The notes under the pieces were generated by a model that did not search any database, was not told where the DNA came from, and was given only the letters and a program-made list of their open reading frames with translations. From assembly GCF_012927325.1 (NCBI RefSeq), contig NZ_JABBGI010000003.1, positions 180,814 to 244,813 of the forward strand: DNA of 64,000 nt. The letters run 5' to 3'. Both the position numbers and the translations under genes were made by a program. The DNA comes from Chryseobacterium antibioticum. Lineage in GTDB: Bacteria > Bacteroidota > Bacteroidia > Flavobacteriales > Weeksellaceae. Of this stretch, positions 1 through 9,233 are shown piece by piece. Within the stretch, counting starts at the first letter, position 1. Each line of letters starts with the position of its first letter.

Positions 1-1961
1 AAATAGCTTTTATTAAATTTAAATTGAATGTCATTGGAAACCAGAACCACATTATTGGCGTTGAGTTGTGCAAAATAGAAGCCTCCAAAGCTTTTAAAAT
101 TGATCAGATTCTGTTCAAAGATCCCACCGAGTCTGTACTGGTAGAACTCCGGAAGATTATCACCAATGGTAACTCCTCCATAAAGATTAAGACGGTAAGA
201 GAACTGTTTGGAAAGAGGAATATTAATCCTGATATCTGCCTTAACCTGTATAATTCTTTTTTCTACCTCAGACTTCAATAGATCGATTACTTTACCTTCA
301 GCGGCAATATAAATCCCTCTGGAAGGGAAGTCTTTATCGTTCTGGGTATCACTTTTTAAGAATACATAAGGGTTTAAGAAACGCATGTATCTTTCATGCT
401 GTCCATTTATTTCAGCGCCAAAATAATCGTGACTAATCCCTCCGCCTATGGCGAATTTATCCTTCCACACAGACTGTATATAGGCTTCATTCCTGAACCA
501 TTCCCACTTATCTACCACATTATTATCTATGTTTTTCAGGTCAAAGCTCATTCCTGAAGAGTAGATACCGAAACCTGGGATATATCCGTTATCAATAAAA
601 TAATTCAGATAATATCTGGGCTGATCTCCCACGATAACATCCAGTGAAAGATTTGAATTTTTGAATAAGAGACGTTTTCCCGAATAATTCAGAAGAAGTC
701 CGGTTTTAAATACTTCATCATAATGCAATCCGACTTTCAAAAAGTGACGGGCTTCATCCTCTGTAACATAGAGCTTAAGATAATTGGCATCATTTTCCGG
801 AATGATATCATAGTTGATAAACCTGTAATTATTGGTGGCAACAAGCTTATCTATTTTCTTGTTGATGCTGCCATACGTCTGCATAGAAGGGAGGCGGAGG
901 CCCATTTTCCCCAAAACGTAGTTTTTACCATATATTTTGCCTCCATCCAATGAAATGCTGTCAATCTTATATACATTGGAATATATTGGATTTACGCGCT
1001 CTCTAAGGCGGTCAAACGACCGTTTAGGAAGCTGATCCAGTATCTTGGTATACTTCATGCCTTCCACATAGCCACTGTCAAGAATTTTCTTCTTATCATC
1101 ATAGCTTGTCGCAGTCATTCCCTTAAGATTAGGTTTGATATTGATATCGGTATATTTATACTGTTTTCTGGTATCTCTTTTAATTCCGAAATCAATGACC
1201 TGATTTAGAATTGATATAATATTGCTTAAATCCTCTCTTGTCGATAAATCCTGGTTAAGGTCCACACCGATCACGATATCGATTCCTTTGTCCTTTAATG
1301 GTTTTGATGGATAGTTAACCGTCATTGCTCCATCAATATAAATGCTGTCTCCAATTTTTACCGGATCCATAAGAGAAGGGAAGGCAGAGCTGGCCATAAT
1401 GGACTGTACAAGATCTCCCTTTTCGAAGATTTCCATATTTCCGCTTTCCAGATTGGTGGCGACACACATAAAAGGAATAGGCAGCTTGGAGAAATCATCA
1501 ATATTGGAAACATTTTTGAAAAGTTCTTTGAGAAGGTAGACATTTCGCTGTCCTGAACTTATAGAGGAGGGTAGGGATATTTTGCCGTTTTTTAAGGGAA
1601 TGGATAAAAGATATTTATCTACGGCTTTGTTAAAGAAAGAAGTTTCCTGTCTGGATTTCGGATCCATGATCAAAGAATAGAAATCTGTATCCATTACGAT
1701 CTTTTCTATCTCTTTTCCGGAATATCCCGAAGCGTACAAACCACCCACAATGGCACCCATACTGGTTCCGGAAATATAATCTACTTTTACCCCCAATGAA
1801 TCTAATACTTTCAGCACTCCTACATGGGAAAAACCTTTAGCTCCGCCACCGGCAAGGGAAAGGCCTATTCTGGGATTTTTGGGTATGACCAGATCCTTTT
1901 TCACTTGTGAATGGATCATCAGGAGTTGAAATACGAAGAGAAGGATCAGGAGTTTTCTCAT
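1..1961 (-). CDS. Patatin-like phospholipase with C-terminal outer-membrane barrel (partial)
   Basis: The frame is open from an ATG at 1961 to the window edge, so the C-terminus is missing; about 653 residues are visible. A signal peptide is followed by the patatin domain: oxyanion glycine loop GGGAKG (about 38-43), nucleophile elbow GTSMG with Ser67, and the Asp of the catalytic dyad in DGA (about 210-212). The later part is rich in alternating beta-strand sequence typical of a BamA/Omp85-like barrel. Families with this layout (PlpD-like, type Vd) are lipid acyl hydrolases linked to an outer-membrane barrel. The start lies 2 nt after the murF-alr stop, so the genes are probably co-transcribed. 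The patatin call is firm; the barrel class is inferred. Confidence 0.9.
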   Translation of the reverse strand, partial: MRKLLILLFVFQLLMIHSQVKKDLVIPKNPRIGLSLAGGGAKGFSHVGVLKVLDSLGVKVDYISGTSMGAIVGGLYASGYSGKEIEKIVMDTDFYSLIMDPKSRQETSFFNKAVDKYLLSIPLKNGKISLPSSISSGQRNVYLLKELFKNVSNIDDFSKLPIPFMCVATNLESGNMEIFEKGDLVQSIMASSAFPSLMDPVKIGDSIYIDGAMTVNYPSKPLKDKGIDIVIGVDLNQDLSTREDLSNIISILNQVIDFGIKRDTRKQYKYTDINIKPNLKGMTATSYDDKKKILDSGYVEGMKYTKILDQLPKRSFDRLRERVNPIYSNVYKIDSISLDGGKIYGKNYVLGKMGLRLPSMQTYGSINKKIDKLVATNNYRFINYDIIPENDANYLKLYVTEDEARHFLKVGLHYDEVFKTGLLLNYSGKRLLFKNSNLSLDVIVGDQPRYYLNYFIDNGYIPGFGIYSSGMSFDLKNIDNNVVDKWEWFRNEAYIQSVWKDKFAIGGGISHDYFGAEINGQHERYMRFLNPYVFLKSDTQNDKDFPSRGIYIAAEGKVIDLLKSEVEKRIIQVKADIRINIPLSKQFSYRLNLYGGVTIGDNLPEFYQYRLGGIFEQNLINFKSFGGFYFAQLNANNVVLVSNDIQFKFNKSY

Positions 1962-1963
1962 AA

Positions 1964-4411
1964 TTAATCTTTTATATAAATCCGTTTCACCCGGGGCGAA
2001 ATGGACGTTAACACTTCATAGGTTATGGTTTTGCAGTAGCCTGCGAATTCTTTTAAACTTGGTTTTGCATTAAAAATGGTGACCGTATCACCTTCCTTTA
2101 TGTTGGGGATTTGATCTACGTTGATCATCATCATATCCATACAAATGTTTCCTACAATGGGAGTCAGCGTTTTGTTTACCCCCACATTTCCAACCTGGTT
2201 ACCAATAAGTCTTGGGATTCCGTCTGCATAGCCAACAGGGATGGTAGCAATCCTGGCGGCATGGTCCGGCTTATATTTTCTACTGTAGCCTACAGATTCT
2301 CCGGTATCAACAGTTGATATCTGTGAAATTACGGTTTTAAAACTTACCACAGACTGAAGTTGTTTCTGTATTTCACCACATGGTGATTCTCCAATCATTC
2401 CGATCCCGATTCTTACCATATCATACTGATGAGCCGTATAACTTGTTATTCCGGAAGAATTAAGGATATGTCGGAGAGGAGTATAGCCCAGCTTCTCGAT
2501 CAGATAATTGGAATTCTTTTCAAAAACTTCGAACTGTCTTAATGTAAATTCCCTTTCCTCAGGCATGTCAGAAGAAGATAAATGGCTAAACATACTCTGA
2601 ACCTTCATATTTTTGTGGCTTAAAGTTTCACTTAGCTGATCCAATTCAAAATCTTTAAAACCAAGACGGTGCATTCCCGTCTCCAGCTTGATGTGAATAG
2701 GATACTTTTTATCGTATCCGGATTTCTGAACTGCTTCATAGAACAACTCCAGAACCCTGAAACTGTAAATTTCAGGTTCAAGATTATACTCAATAATAGC
2801 CTCGTAGCTGTGTTGTTCAGGATTCATGACTATAATAGGCGTGGTAATCCCTTTTTTACGGAGCTCTATACCTTCATCGGCATAAGCAACACCCAGATAA
2901 TCAATGTGATGATGCTGTAGGAATTCAGAGATTTCATAACTACCCAATCCGTAAGCATTCGCTTTAACCATGGCCATCATTTTTATTCCCGGTTTCAATA
3001 GGGACTTGTGATAGTTGATATTGTGAAGAATGGCATTGAGATTGATCTCCAGAACGGTATCGTGCTTTCTGAGTTCAAGAATATCTTTTAGTTTTTCGAT
3101 CTCAAATTTTCTCGCTCCTTTCAGCAGGATAATCTGGTTTTCAATTTCCGTAAGATGTTTACTGTCAATTAATTCTTTAGTATCTACGAAAGTAAAAGTT
3201 TTAGATTTAAATAAATTACTGAATTTTGAAATTTCATCGCCAACAAGAAATACAGAATCAAAATTCTGGTCATTCACAAGCTCGGAAACTTCTTCATAGA
3301 GTTCTTTAGAATTAGAATTAACCCCTACAATATCCGTTAAAACCAACGACTTTTTAGATTTTTTATATTCATTCAGAAACTGAAGTGCGGTTTTCAGAGA
3401 ATCCAGATCCAGATTAAAAGAATCATTGATAACAATATTATTTTTAATTCCTTCAATCGCTTCCAGACGCATTTCCACAGCCTTTAAAGAATTGATTTTT
3501 TCAACAATCTTTTGATTATCGATATTCAGTTCCTTTAAAACCGTGACCAAAGCCAAAGCATTGGTCAGTGTAGCTTCATCCCTCTGGTGAACAGGGAAGC
3601 AGATCTCTTCATCAAAATAAACAACCGTAATCTTCTCATCTTTAGAAATATTTTCTTTGATGAAAACCTGGTTGTTCTTTTTAAATCCGTAAGAAATTAA
3701 TCTTTTGCTTGAATATAATTCGTGTATCTTTTTGTCAACCAATTCGTTGTCGCCATTGTAAATAATGACTTCAGAATCTTTGAAAAGTATGATTTTTTCA
3801 TCAATCAATTCTTCTTCGGATTCAAAATTGGCGGCATGGGCATTTCCAATATGAGTGAGCAGTCCGATCTGGGGATGAAAAATATTTTCCAGTTTTTCCA
3901 TCTCATGAGGCTTTGAGATTCCTACTTCAAAAATTCCAAGTTCCTGTGAACTGTTAATTTGGAGCAGAGAAAGTGGAAGACCAATCTGGGAATTGAAACT
4001 TTTCGGACTTTTTACGGTCGGAAATTCATTCCACAGACACTGATAAAGCCATTCTTTTAAAATGGTTTTCCCGTTGCTTCCGGTAATTCCTATAGATTTA
4101 AGATGAGCATTTTCGAAATGATATTTTGCCAGTTTCTGAAGAAAATCCACCGAATTGTCAACTATGATCCACGTTACATGTTCAAACTGCGGATACTGAT
4201 GTTCAGAAATAATGATATCAATACCACGATCAACTGCAGATTCAATGAATTTTTCACCGGAATTTTTATGCGTATTGATCGCTACAAATGCCGTATTTTT
4301 CGTTGAATAAATAATTCTGCTGTCAAACGCTATATTTTTGACCACTAGTTCTTTGTCTCCAATGATCTGTGCATTGGTGATCTCTGCAATTTGTTGTACT
4401 GTATAGTTCAT
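1964..4411 (-). CDS. Bifunctional MurF (UDP-MurNAc-tripeptide:D-Ala-D-Ala ligase) / alanine racemase
   Basis: This 815-residue fusion joins two steps of peptidoglycan precursor synthesis. Residues 1 to about 445 are MurF-like, with the Mur ligase ATP loop GITGSNGKT at 108-116. Residues from about 450 onward are a fold-type III alanine racemase, with the PLP lysine (K483) in VKANAYG and a later VGYSRKY segment that should hold the second catalytic Tyr. The racemase makes the D-Ala that MurF then uses as D-Ala-D-Ala. The fusion is known in Bacteroidota. In the MurF half the usual DDSYNANP-like stretch reads NDSFNLDLDS, so ligase activity is plausible but not certain. It lies upstream of the patatin gene in one operon. 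Confidence 0.93.
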   Translation of the reverse strand: MNYTVQQIAEITNAQIIGDKELVVKNIAFDSRIIYSTKNTAFVAINTHKNSGEKFIESAVDRGIDIIISEHQYPQFEHVTWIIVDNSVDFLQKLAKYHFENAHLKSIGITGSNGKTILKEWLYQCLWNEFPTVKSPKSFNSQIGLPLSLLQINSSQELGIFEVGISKPHEMEKLENIFHPQIGLLTHIGNAHAANFESEEELIDEKIILFKDSEVIIYNGDNELVDKKIHELYSSKRLISYGFKKNNQVFIKENISKDEKITVVYFDEEICFPVHQRDEATLTNALALVTVLKELNIDNQKIVEKINSLKAVEMRLEAIEGIKNNIVINDSFNLDLDSLKTALQFLNEYKKSKKSLVLTDIVGVNSNSKELYEEVSELVNDQNFDSVFLVGDEISKFSNLFKSKTFTFVDTKELIDSKHLTEIENQIILLKGARKFEIEKLKDILELRKHDTVLEINLNAILHNINYHKSLLKPGIKMMAMVKANAYGLGSYEISEFLQHHHIDYLGVAYADEGIELRKKGITTPIIVMNPEQHSYEAIIEYNLEPEIYSFRVLELFYEAVQKSGYDKKYPIHIKLETGMHRLGFKDFELDQLSETLSHKNMKVQSMFSHLSSSDMPEEREFTLRQFEVFEKNSNYLIEKLGYTPLRHILNSSGITSYTAHQYDMVRIGIGMIGESPCGEIQKQLQSVVSFKTVISQISTVDTGESVGYSRKYKPDHAARIATIPVGYADGIPRLIGNQVGNVGVNKTLTPIVGNICMDMMMINVDQIPNIKEGDTVTIFNAKPSLKEFAGYCKTITYEVLTSISPRVKRIYIKD

Positions 4412-4721
4412 TGGTGCCCCCTTCTGCTTTATTTTGAGCTCATAACGGTAAACTTTTGAGGAAAGAGAGATATGATGTTTTTAAACCATATTCCTTTTCA
4501 AAGTTTTGTCATTTACCTTTACAAGTTAATTTATTTTTTTGAACAATGGTAAAGGCGTAAAATAATTAATAACAGATACCTTCTTAGGGTGTAAGCATCT
4601 TATCGAAGATAAAATTGAGCCCTGCCTGCGGAAAATGGTGATTTTCTGGGGTCTTAAAATGGTCGTGTATTAGAAATAACTCTGCGCCTTTGCTATTATC
4701 AACCGCGATTCAGCGGTTTTA
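4412..4721. other. Intergenic stretch between tdk and murF-alr
   Basis: This 310-nt AT-rich gap contains no credible ORF. It holds a small hairpin next to the tdk stop (4701-4718) and a segment containing GCGCCTTTGC that resembles a reverse-oriented motif at 22562-22572. On the minus strand a weak -7-like AAACTTTG near 4496-4503 could serve murF-alr, but it has one mismatch and short spacing to the nearest TTG. Confidence 0.4.
4701..4718. terminator. Hairpin after tdk
   Basis: Six-bp GC-rich stem AACCGC/GCGGTT with a GATTCA loop, immediately beyond the tdk stop codon. The T-run lies on the plus side, so it is a poor intrinsic terminator for tdk itself, but it is the only structure at the end of that gene. 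Confidence 0.35.
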
Positions 4722-5312
4722 TTATATTTTCTTTTTTAAAAGTACTTCGTCAATAAAAACACGTCGGCTTACTGCTTCATAACTTTCTGTTTCACCAAGC
4801 TCTACGAGATCATTTCCCTGGGAAGTTCTCATGGAATAGTTGGCTAGATTACCCGTTCTCTTGCAAATAGCATGCACTTTTGTCACATACTCTGCGGTAG
4901 CCATTAAATTAGGCATCGGTCCGAACGGACGTCCCAGGAAATCCATATCAAGCCCTGCCACCACTACTCTCGTACCGCTGTTGGCAAGCTGATTAGCGAT
5001 ATCAACAATGCTTTCATCAAAGAACTGCGCCTCATCTATTCCCACCACGTCACAGTTAGAAGCCAGCAAAAGAATTTCATTGGGATTATCTACTGCTGTA
5101 CTGCGTATTTTATTCTGATTATGAGAAACTACGTCCTCTTCAGAATATCGTGTATCCAGTCTCGGTTTAAAAATTTCCACGTTCTGTCCCGCCATTTCTG
5201 CTCTTCGCAATCTTCGGATCAGCTCCTCGGTTTTCCCCGAAAACATAGAGCCACAAATAACTTCCATCCAACCACTTTGTTTGGAATGATTAATTGTATT
5301 TTCTAAAAACAT
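4722..5312 (-). CDS. tdk: Thymidine kinase (type II)
   Basis: This 196-residue protein phosphorylates thymidine to dTMP in the salvage pathway. The P-loop GSMFSGKT is at 21-28 and the Walker-B-like GIDEAQFF at 91-98, followed by the lasso-region sequence typical of the family. Length matches type II kinases. Only three Cys are present (C20, one in SNCDV, one in AICKRTG), so the four-Cys zinc site of the E. coli/human enzymes is absent. I believe this is usual for Bacteroidota homologues. It is divergent from the acidic protein gene at 5374. Confidence 0.95.
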   Translation of the reverse strand: MFLENTINHSKQSGWMEVICGSMFSGKTEELIRRLRRAEMAGQNVEIFKPRLDTRYSEEDVVSHNQNKIRSTAVDNPNEILLLASNCDVVGIDEAQFFDESIVDIANQLANSGTRVVVAGLDMDFLGRPFGPMPNLMATAEYVTKVHAICKRTGNLANYSMRTSQGNDLVELGETESYEAVSRRVFIDEVLLKKKI

Positions 5313-5341
5313 TTGTTAAATTAGCCGTATATTTTTAAGAT

Positions 5342-5349
5342 CAAAAGTA
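5342..5349 (-). promoter_or_regulatory. Putative -7 element for tdk
   Basis: On the minus strand this reads TACTTTTG, an exact match to the flavobacterial TAnnTTTG box, about 30 nt before the tdk ATG. No well-spaced -33 TTG was found. Confidence 0.4.
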
Positions 5350-5373
5350 AGCAATTTTAATAAGATTCTTATT

Positions 5374-6873
5374 ATGCAAAACATCCAAGATTTAAAGGAA
5401 AAAATTTTTTTTGAATCCAAGAATATCATTGATATCCTGGATAAAATAAACAATGTAGACGAATTACTTTCCAAGCAGGATCTTGTAGATGAGCTTGCGA
5501 ACAGGATTTCTTTTTTACGGCTGCTGGAAAAAAATATCGAGTATTTTATTACAGATCATTCACAGCAAAACGCCCAGAGCCAGTATGTTTCATTGAATTT
5601 AGACGAAGGTCATGAATCTAATCATGATGTGACGGAAGAAGAAGCGATCTTCAACAATGAGTTTAATGAAATTGATGAAAACGAAGGTGAAAATTATACT
5701 AATTCATCAAATGATGAAGAGGAAAAATTTAACCATCAGCTCGATGAGATCGTAGAAAATGAATTCCACGAGAATATGGCCAGTTTTGCAGAAGAAAATG
5801 ACGGACATGACTCAACGGAAGGCGTTCAGGATAAAGATTCTCACGGTACAGTTGCAGAAGAGGAAGATGTTTTTAATAGCCAGCTGAACGAAATAGAAGA
5901 AAATGAACCATTCAATACCGACGAAAAAGTATTGAGTTTCGTAGATGAAGAAAGAATTCTTGCTGATGCTGAACCGGATAATGATGAAGATCTGAATGAA
6001 GATTTATTCACCACTGAAACTACGGAAGAAGAAGTAGTTTTTAATAATCAGCTTAATGAAATTGATGAAAATGAAGACGAGGTTTCACATGAAATAATTG
6101 ATTTAAGTGATCTTGAAAAAGAAGAATCAGATCATCATAAGCTATCAGATAAATCCAATGAACCGACAGAAAGAATTCCAAGTATTTTTGATACTGAAAT
6201 GTTGGAAGATGAAATACTGATCGAGGAAAATGAAGAGCAGTTTGCTACATCCCATGTCATGATGGAACAAGGAGAAATGCTTACAGAAACTTCCAATGTA
6301 GAAAGTATTCTGAGCGAAATAAAAAATGATTTTCCTTTAGAAGAAAAGGAAGAAACCATTCTTGCGGAAGTATATGACAGAAGAAAAATTGTCGACATAG
6401 ACAAACCTTTTCACGAAACAGAAAAACCTGCTTCTGATGAAAGCTTCGAAGATCTCGATGCTTATCAGCAGGAGAAAAAAATAAAACTGGCCAATATCAA
6501 AGGATTGAAGGCTGTACAGACTCTTTTTGATGACGATCCTCTGGAAAGAGAGATACCCAAGCAGAAACCCGTATCTGAAACAAAAGAAGATCAGGGAGGC
6601 ATCCTGAAAACAAACATTCCTACCAACTTTATGGAGGCAGATAAGGTAAAACCTGAATTCAGACTGGATCTGAATGACAGAATTGCTTTTTCAAAAATGC
6701 TCTTCAACGGAAGTCAGTTGGATCTGAACGAAACGGTGTCCCATCTTAACGGATTCAGGAATCTGGAAGAAGCAAAAGAGTATCTTAGCGATCTTTATTA
6801 CGAGAGAAAGTGGAGTAAAGTAGATGAATATGCCCAGAGACTCTGGATATTGGTAGAAAATAAATTCTTATAA
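5374..6873 (+). CDS. Acidic protein with four FNxQLNEIxENE repeats
   Basis: This 499-residue, strongly acidic protein has no signal peptide. The N-terminus (about 1-65) looks helical. A low-complexity Glu/Asp/Asn region carries four near-copies of EEExxFNNQLNEIDENE at residues 88-104, 115-130, 162-178 and 218-234. The C-terminal 80 residues (LNDRIAFSKMLFNGS onward, ending in KWSKVDEYAQRLW) resemble a C-terminal domain I recall in many Bacteroidota hypothetical proteins. It ends 2 nt before the TTG start of rsmI, so the genes are probably one operon. Function unknown. The repeats could be short linear binding motifs, but nothing here shows a partner. Confidence 0.85.
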   Translation: MQNIQDLKEKIFFESKNIIDILDKINNVDELLSKQDLVDELANRISFLRLLEKNIEYFITDHSQQNAQSQYVSLNLDEGHESNHDVTEEEAIFNNEFNEIDENEGENYTNSSNDEEEKFNHQLDEIVENEFHENMASFAEENDGHDSTEGVQDKDSHGTVAEEEDVFNSQLNEIEENEPFNTDEKVLSFVDEERILADAEPDNDEDLNEDLFTTETTEEEVVFNNQLNEIDENEDEVSHEIIDLSDLEKEESDHHKLSDKSNEPTERIPSIFDTEMLEDEILIEENEEQFATSHVMMEQGEMLTETSNVESILSEIKNDFPLEEKEETILAEVYDRRKIVDIDKPFHETEKPASDESFEDLDAYQQEKKIKLANIKGLKAVQTLFDDDPLEREIPKQKPVSETKEDQGGILKTNIPTNFMEADKVKPEFRLDLNDRIAFSKMLFNGSQLDLNETVSHLNGFRNLEEAKEYLSDLYYERKWSKVDEYAQRLWILVENKFL

Positions 6874-6875
6874 TT

Positions 6876-7550
6876 TTGAGCGGAATCTTATATTTTGTTC
6901 CCACACCCGTTGGGAACCTGGAAGATATGACCTTCAGGGCTATAAAAGTCCTTAAAGAAGTTGATTATATTTTATGTGAAGACACAAGGACATCAGGAAT
7001 ACTTTTAAAGCATTACGAGATTTCCAAACCTTTAAAATCCTATCATCTTCATAACGAACATCAGGCCACCGAAAAGGTAATTGGTGATCTTAAAAGCGGG
7101 CAGAACATTGCTATCATTACCGATGCAGGAACCCCCGGAATATCAGATCCTGGCTATCTGTTGGCGAGAGCAGGCTCAGAGAATGATATCGAAATGATAT
7201 GTCTTCCCGGAGCTACAGCCCTGATTCCGGCCCTTGTGGTTTCCGGACTTCCGAATAACGAATTTCTGTTTGCAGGATTTCTGCCACAGAAAAAAGGAAG
7301 ACAAACCAAGCTTAAGCAACTGGCTGAAGAGAAAAAAACCATTGTTTTATACGAAAGCCCACATAAGATCAATACAACCCTGGAGCAGATCAGAGAATTC
7401 TTCGGAGAAGAAACAAAAGCCAGTCTGAGCAGGGAAATTTCTAAAAAGTTTGAAGAAACCAAACGCGGAACAATCAATGAATTAATTGAATTTTCCAAAA
7501 GCAAAACTTTAAAAGGAGAGATCGTTCTTATTGTCAATAATTCTATCTAA
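6876..7550 (+). CDS. rsmI: 16S rRNA (cytidine1402-2'-O)-methyltransferase
   Basis: This 224-residue SAM-dependent methyltransferase modifies C1402 in the ribosomal P site. It shows the family N-terminus YFVPTPVGNLEDMTFRA, the CEDTRTSG motif and GTPGISDPG. A TTG start is chosen because the PTPVGNLED motif begins only about 9 residues in and no ATG precedes it; the TTG lies 2 nt after the upstream stop. Homologues are usually longer at the C-terminus, and this compact form is common in Bacteroidota. Confidence 0.93.
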   Translation: MSGILYFVPTPVGNLEDMTFRAIKVLKEVDYILCEDTRTSGILLKHYEISKPLKSYHLHNEHQATEKVIGDLKSGQNIAIITDAGTPGISDPGYLLARAGSENDIEMICLPGATALIPALVVSGLPNNEFLFAGFLPQKKGRQTKLKQLAEEKKTIVLYESPHKINTTLEQIREFFGEETKASLSREISKKFEETKRGTINELIEFSKSKTLKGEIVLIVNNSI

Positions 7551-7555
7551 ATTCA

Positions 7556-9061
7556 TTGAAAAACTTAGTTTTCGCACTGTGTTCGTCAGTGTGTATGGCC
7601 CAGACCAATCAGTATAAAAAAATTCTTTTATCAAAAAAGACCGGAAAAGAAGTGAATTCCTATTCAGGAGGATATGGAACCGTCTATGATGCAAAAACAA
7701 AGACCAGAAGTATCGTAGATTCATTGGGAAATATAACTTTTGAGTCGCCATACAGTATTTCACATATCTTTAAAAACAGGTTTATTCTTACTGAAGAAGC
7801 CAATTATAAGACCAAATCTGCCGTCATCGACGAGAAAGGAAACCAGCTGCTTCCTCTCGATAACCAGAGTTTTAATACACCCTGGCTCAGCGACAAACGG
7901 ATTATTTCTTCAAAAGAAGGGAAAGACGCCGTTTATGATTATAACGGAAAGCAGATCATCCCTTATTCGGACAGGATTCAGTTTGCTGGGGAAGACCGCT
8001 TCTTTATCATGAAAGATAAAAAGTGGTTTTTATATGATCTTGACGGAAAACAAATCAGTGATCGTACATTTAAAGAGGATTATCACTTCGAAAATGGCAA
8101 AGCATTGATCATCAATGAAGATAATCAGAGCGAGATCATTGGAAAAGACGGACAAACACTGCACCAGTTTTCAACACAGATTTACAGTATAGCTTCTTAT
8201 CCCTATCTGATTACCAGAAACAGAACGACAGGAAAATATGGCCTAGTTGATGCTGAAGACCATATCCTTGCCGAGGAGATCTTTGATGATGCGGCCCCTG
8301 AATATTTTGGAACAAAGCAATATGTTTATCTTCGAAAAAAAGGAAAGGCGAGCGTTTTTAACAAGAAAGACAGGAAGCTTTATCCAAATAATTTCAAGTA
8401 TTTAACGCCATTATTTAATGATCTTTTCACAGTGTACAGCGATAAGTTAAAGAAAACCGGAGTAGTGAACCTTCATGGAGACATCATTGTTCCCCAGGAA
8501 TATGACTTTATCCAGAACTTCAATATTTCAGGGAAAGACTTTATTTATCTTAAAAAAGGAAAGGAAGAGCAATTTCTAAACCAAGATTTAAAGAATATTC
8601 TGGACGAAAATACACAGGTTATTGCCTTTTATCCTGATCATCTCATCATTAAAAAACAGGATAGCTACTATCAATTTTCTGTGCTGAACCAATCTGCTTC
8701 TATTCTGAAAGACATTGTCTCTATCAAAGAACAGGAGCCGGATTTCTTTAATATTTTCAATCTGTATTCAAAACCTGTGGTCTGCAGAAACACCAGTAAT
8801 TTATACGGAATAATGGACGAAAAAGGGAAGGAGATCGTTCCTTTTATCTATGACGACATCATTGCATTTGAAAATTCCGAGAATGAGATTGTCGTAAAGA
8901 AGCAGGATAAATATGGAGTGGTGAATTTTCAGAATGAGCCTTTGAAGGATATTATTTATGATAAATATTACTGGCAGAAGGAAGTTTTGAAACTGGATAA
9001 AGACAAAAAAACCGATATCCTTTATTTTACAAGATTTAAAAATAGTGGCAGCCGTCTTTAA
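7556..9061 (+). CDS. Secreted WG-repeat protein
   Basis: This 501-residue protein starts with TTG, 5 nt after rsmI, and has a short signal peptide (MKNLVFALCSSVCMAQ, cleavage probably before Gln16). Several WG-type repeats are visible, for example KTGVVNLHGDIIVPQEYDFI and, later, YGIMDEKGKEIVPFIYDDI and YGVVNFQNEPLKDIIYDKY. The family is common in Bacteroidota envelopes; its exact role is unknown. Probably co-transcribed with rsmI. The next in-frame Met is inside the signal peptide, so TTG is the better start. Confidence 0.85.
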   Translation: MKNLVFALCSSVCMAQTNQYKKILLSKKTGKEVNSYSGGYGTVYDAKTKTRSIVDSLGNITFESPYSISHIFKNRFILTEEANYKTKSAVIDEKGNQLLPLDNQSFNTPWLSDKRIISSKEGKDAVYDYNGKQIIPYSDRIQFAGEDRFFIMKDKKWFLYDLDGKQISDRTFKEDYHFENGKALIINEDNQSEIIGKDGQTLHQFSTQIYSIASYPYLITRNRTTGKYGLVDAEDHILAEEIFDDAAPEYFGTKQYVYLRKKGKASVFNKKDRKLYPNNFKYLTPLFNDLFTVYSDKLKKTGVVNLHGDIIVPQEYDFIQNFNISGKDFIYLKKGKEEQFLNQDLKNILDENTQVIAFYPDHLIIKKQDSYYQFSVLNQSASILKDIVSIKEQEPDFFNIFNLYSKPVVCRNTSNLYGIMDEKGKEIVPFIYDDIIAFENSENEIVVKKQDKYGVVNFQNEPLKDIIYDKYYWQKEVLKLDKDKKTDILYFTRFKNSGSRL

Positions 9062-9131
9062 ATATGATAAAAAACAGACAAAAAATTTCACTAATTTGAT
9101 GATTTGAAATGCATTGAATAACAATTTATAA

Positions 9132-9139
9132 TATCTTTG
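9132..9139 (+). promoter_or_regulatory. Putative -7 element for fabG
   Basis: TATCTTTG followed by GC is an exact TAnnTTTG box. A TTG at 9114-9116 is 15 nt upstream, slightly short for a -33. This would give a leader of about 85-90 nt for fabG. Confidence 0.5.
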
Positions 9140-9233
9140 CGGACTGTTTAATTTCTATAAAATTAAATGTGCTAAATTGCCGTTTTTTCAAAGACGGAAG
9201 TATTTACTAAGAATATAATTATCAAGAGATATG

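Noticed and set aside
4701..4710. AACCGCGATT shared with 24322-24331 as a repeat
   Set aside because: Flanks do not match; a single 10-nt match is expected by chance in a window of this size.
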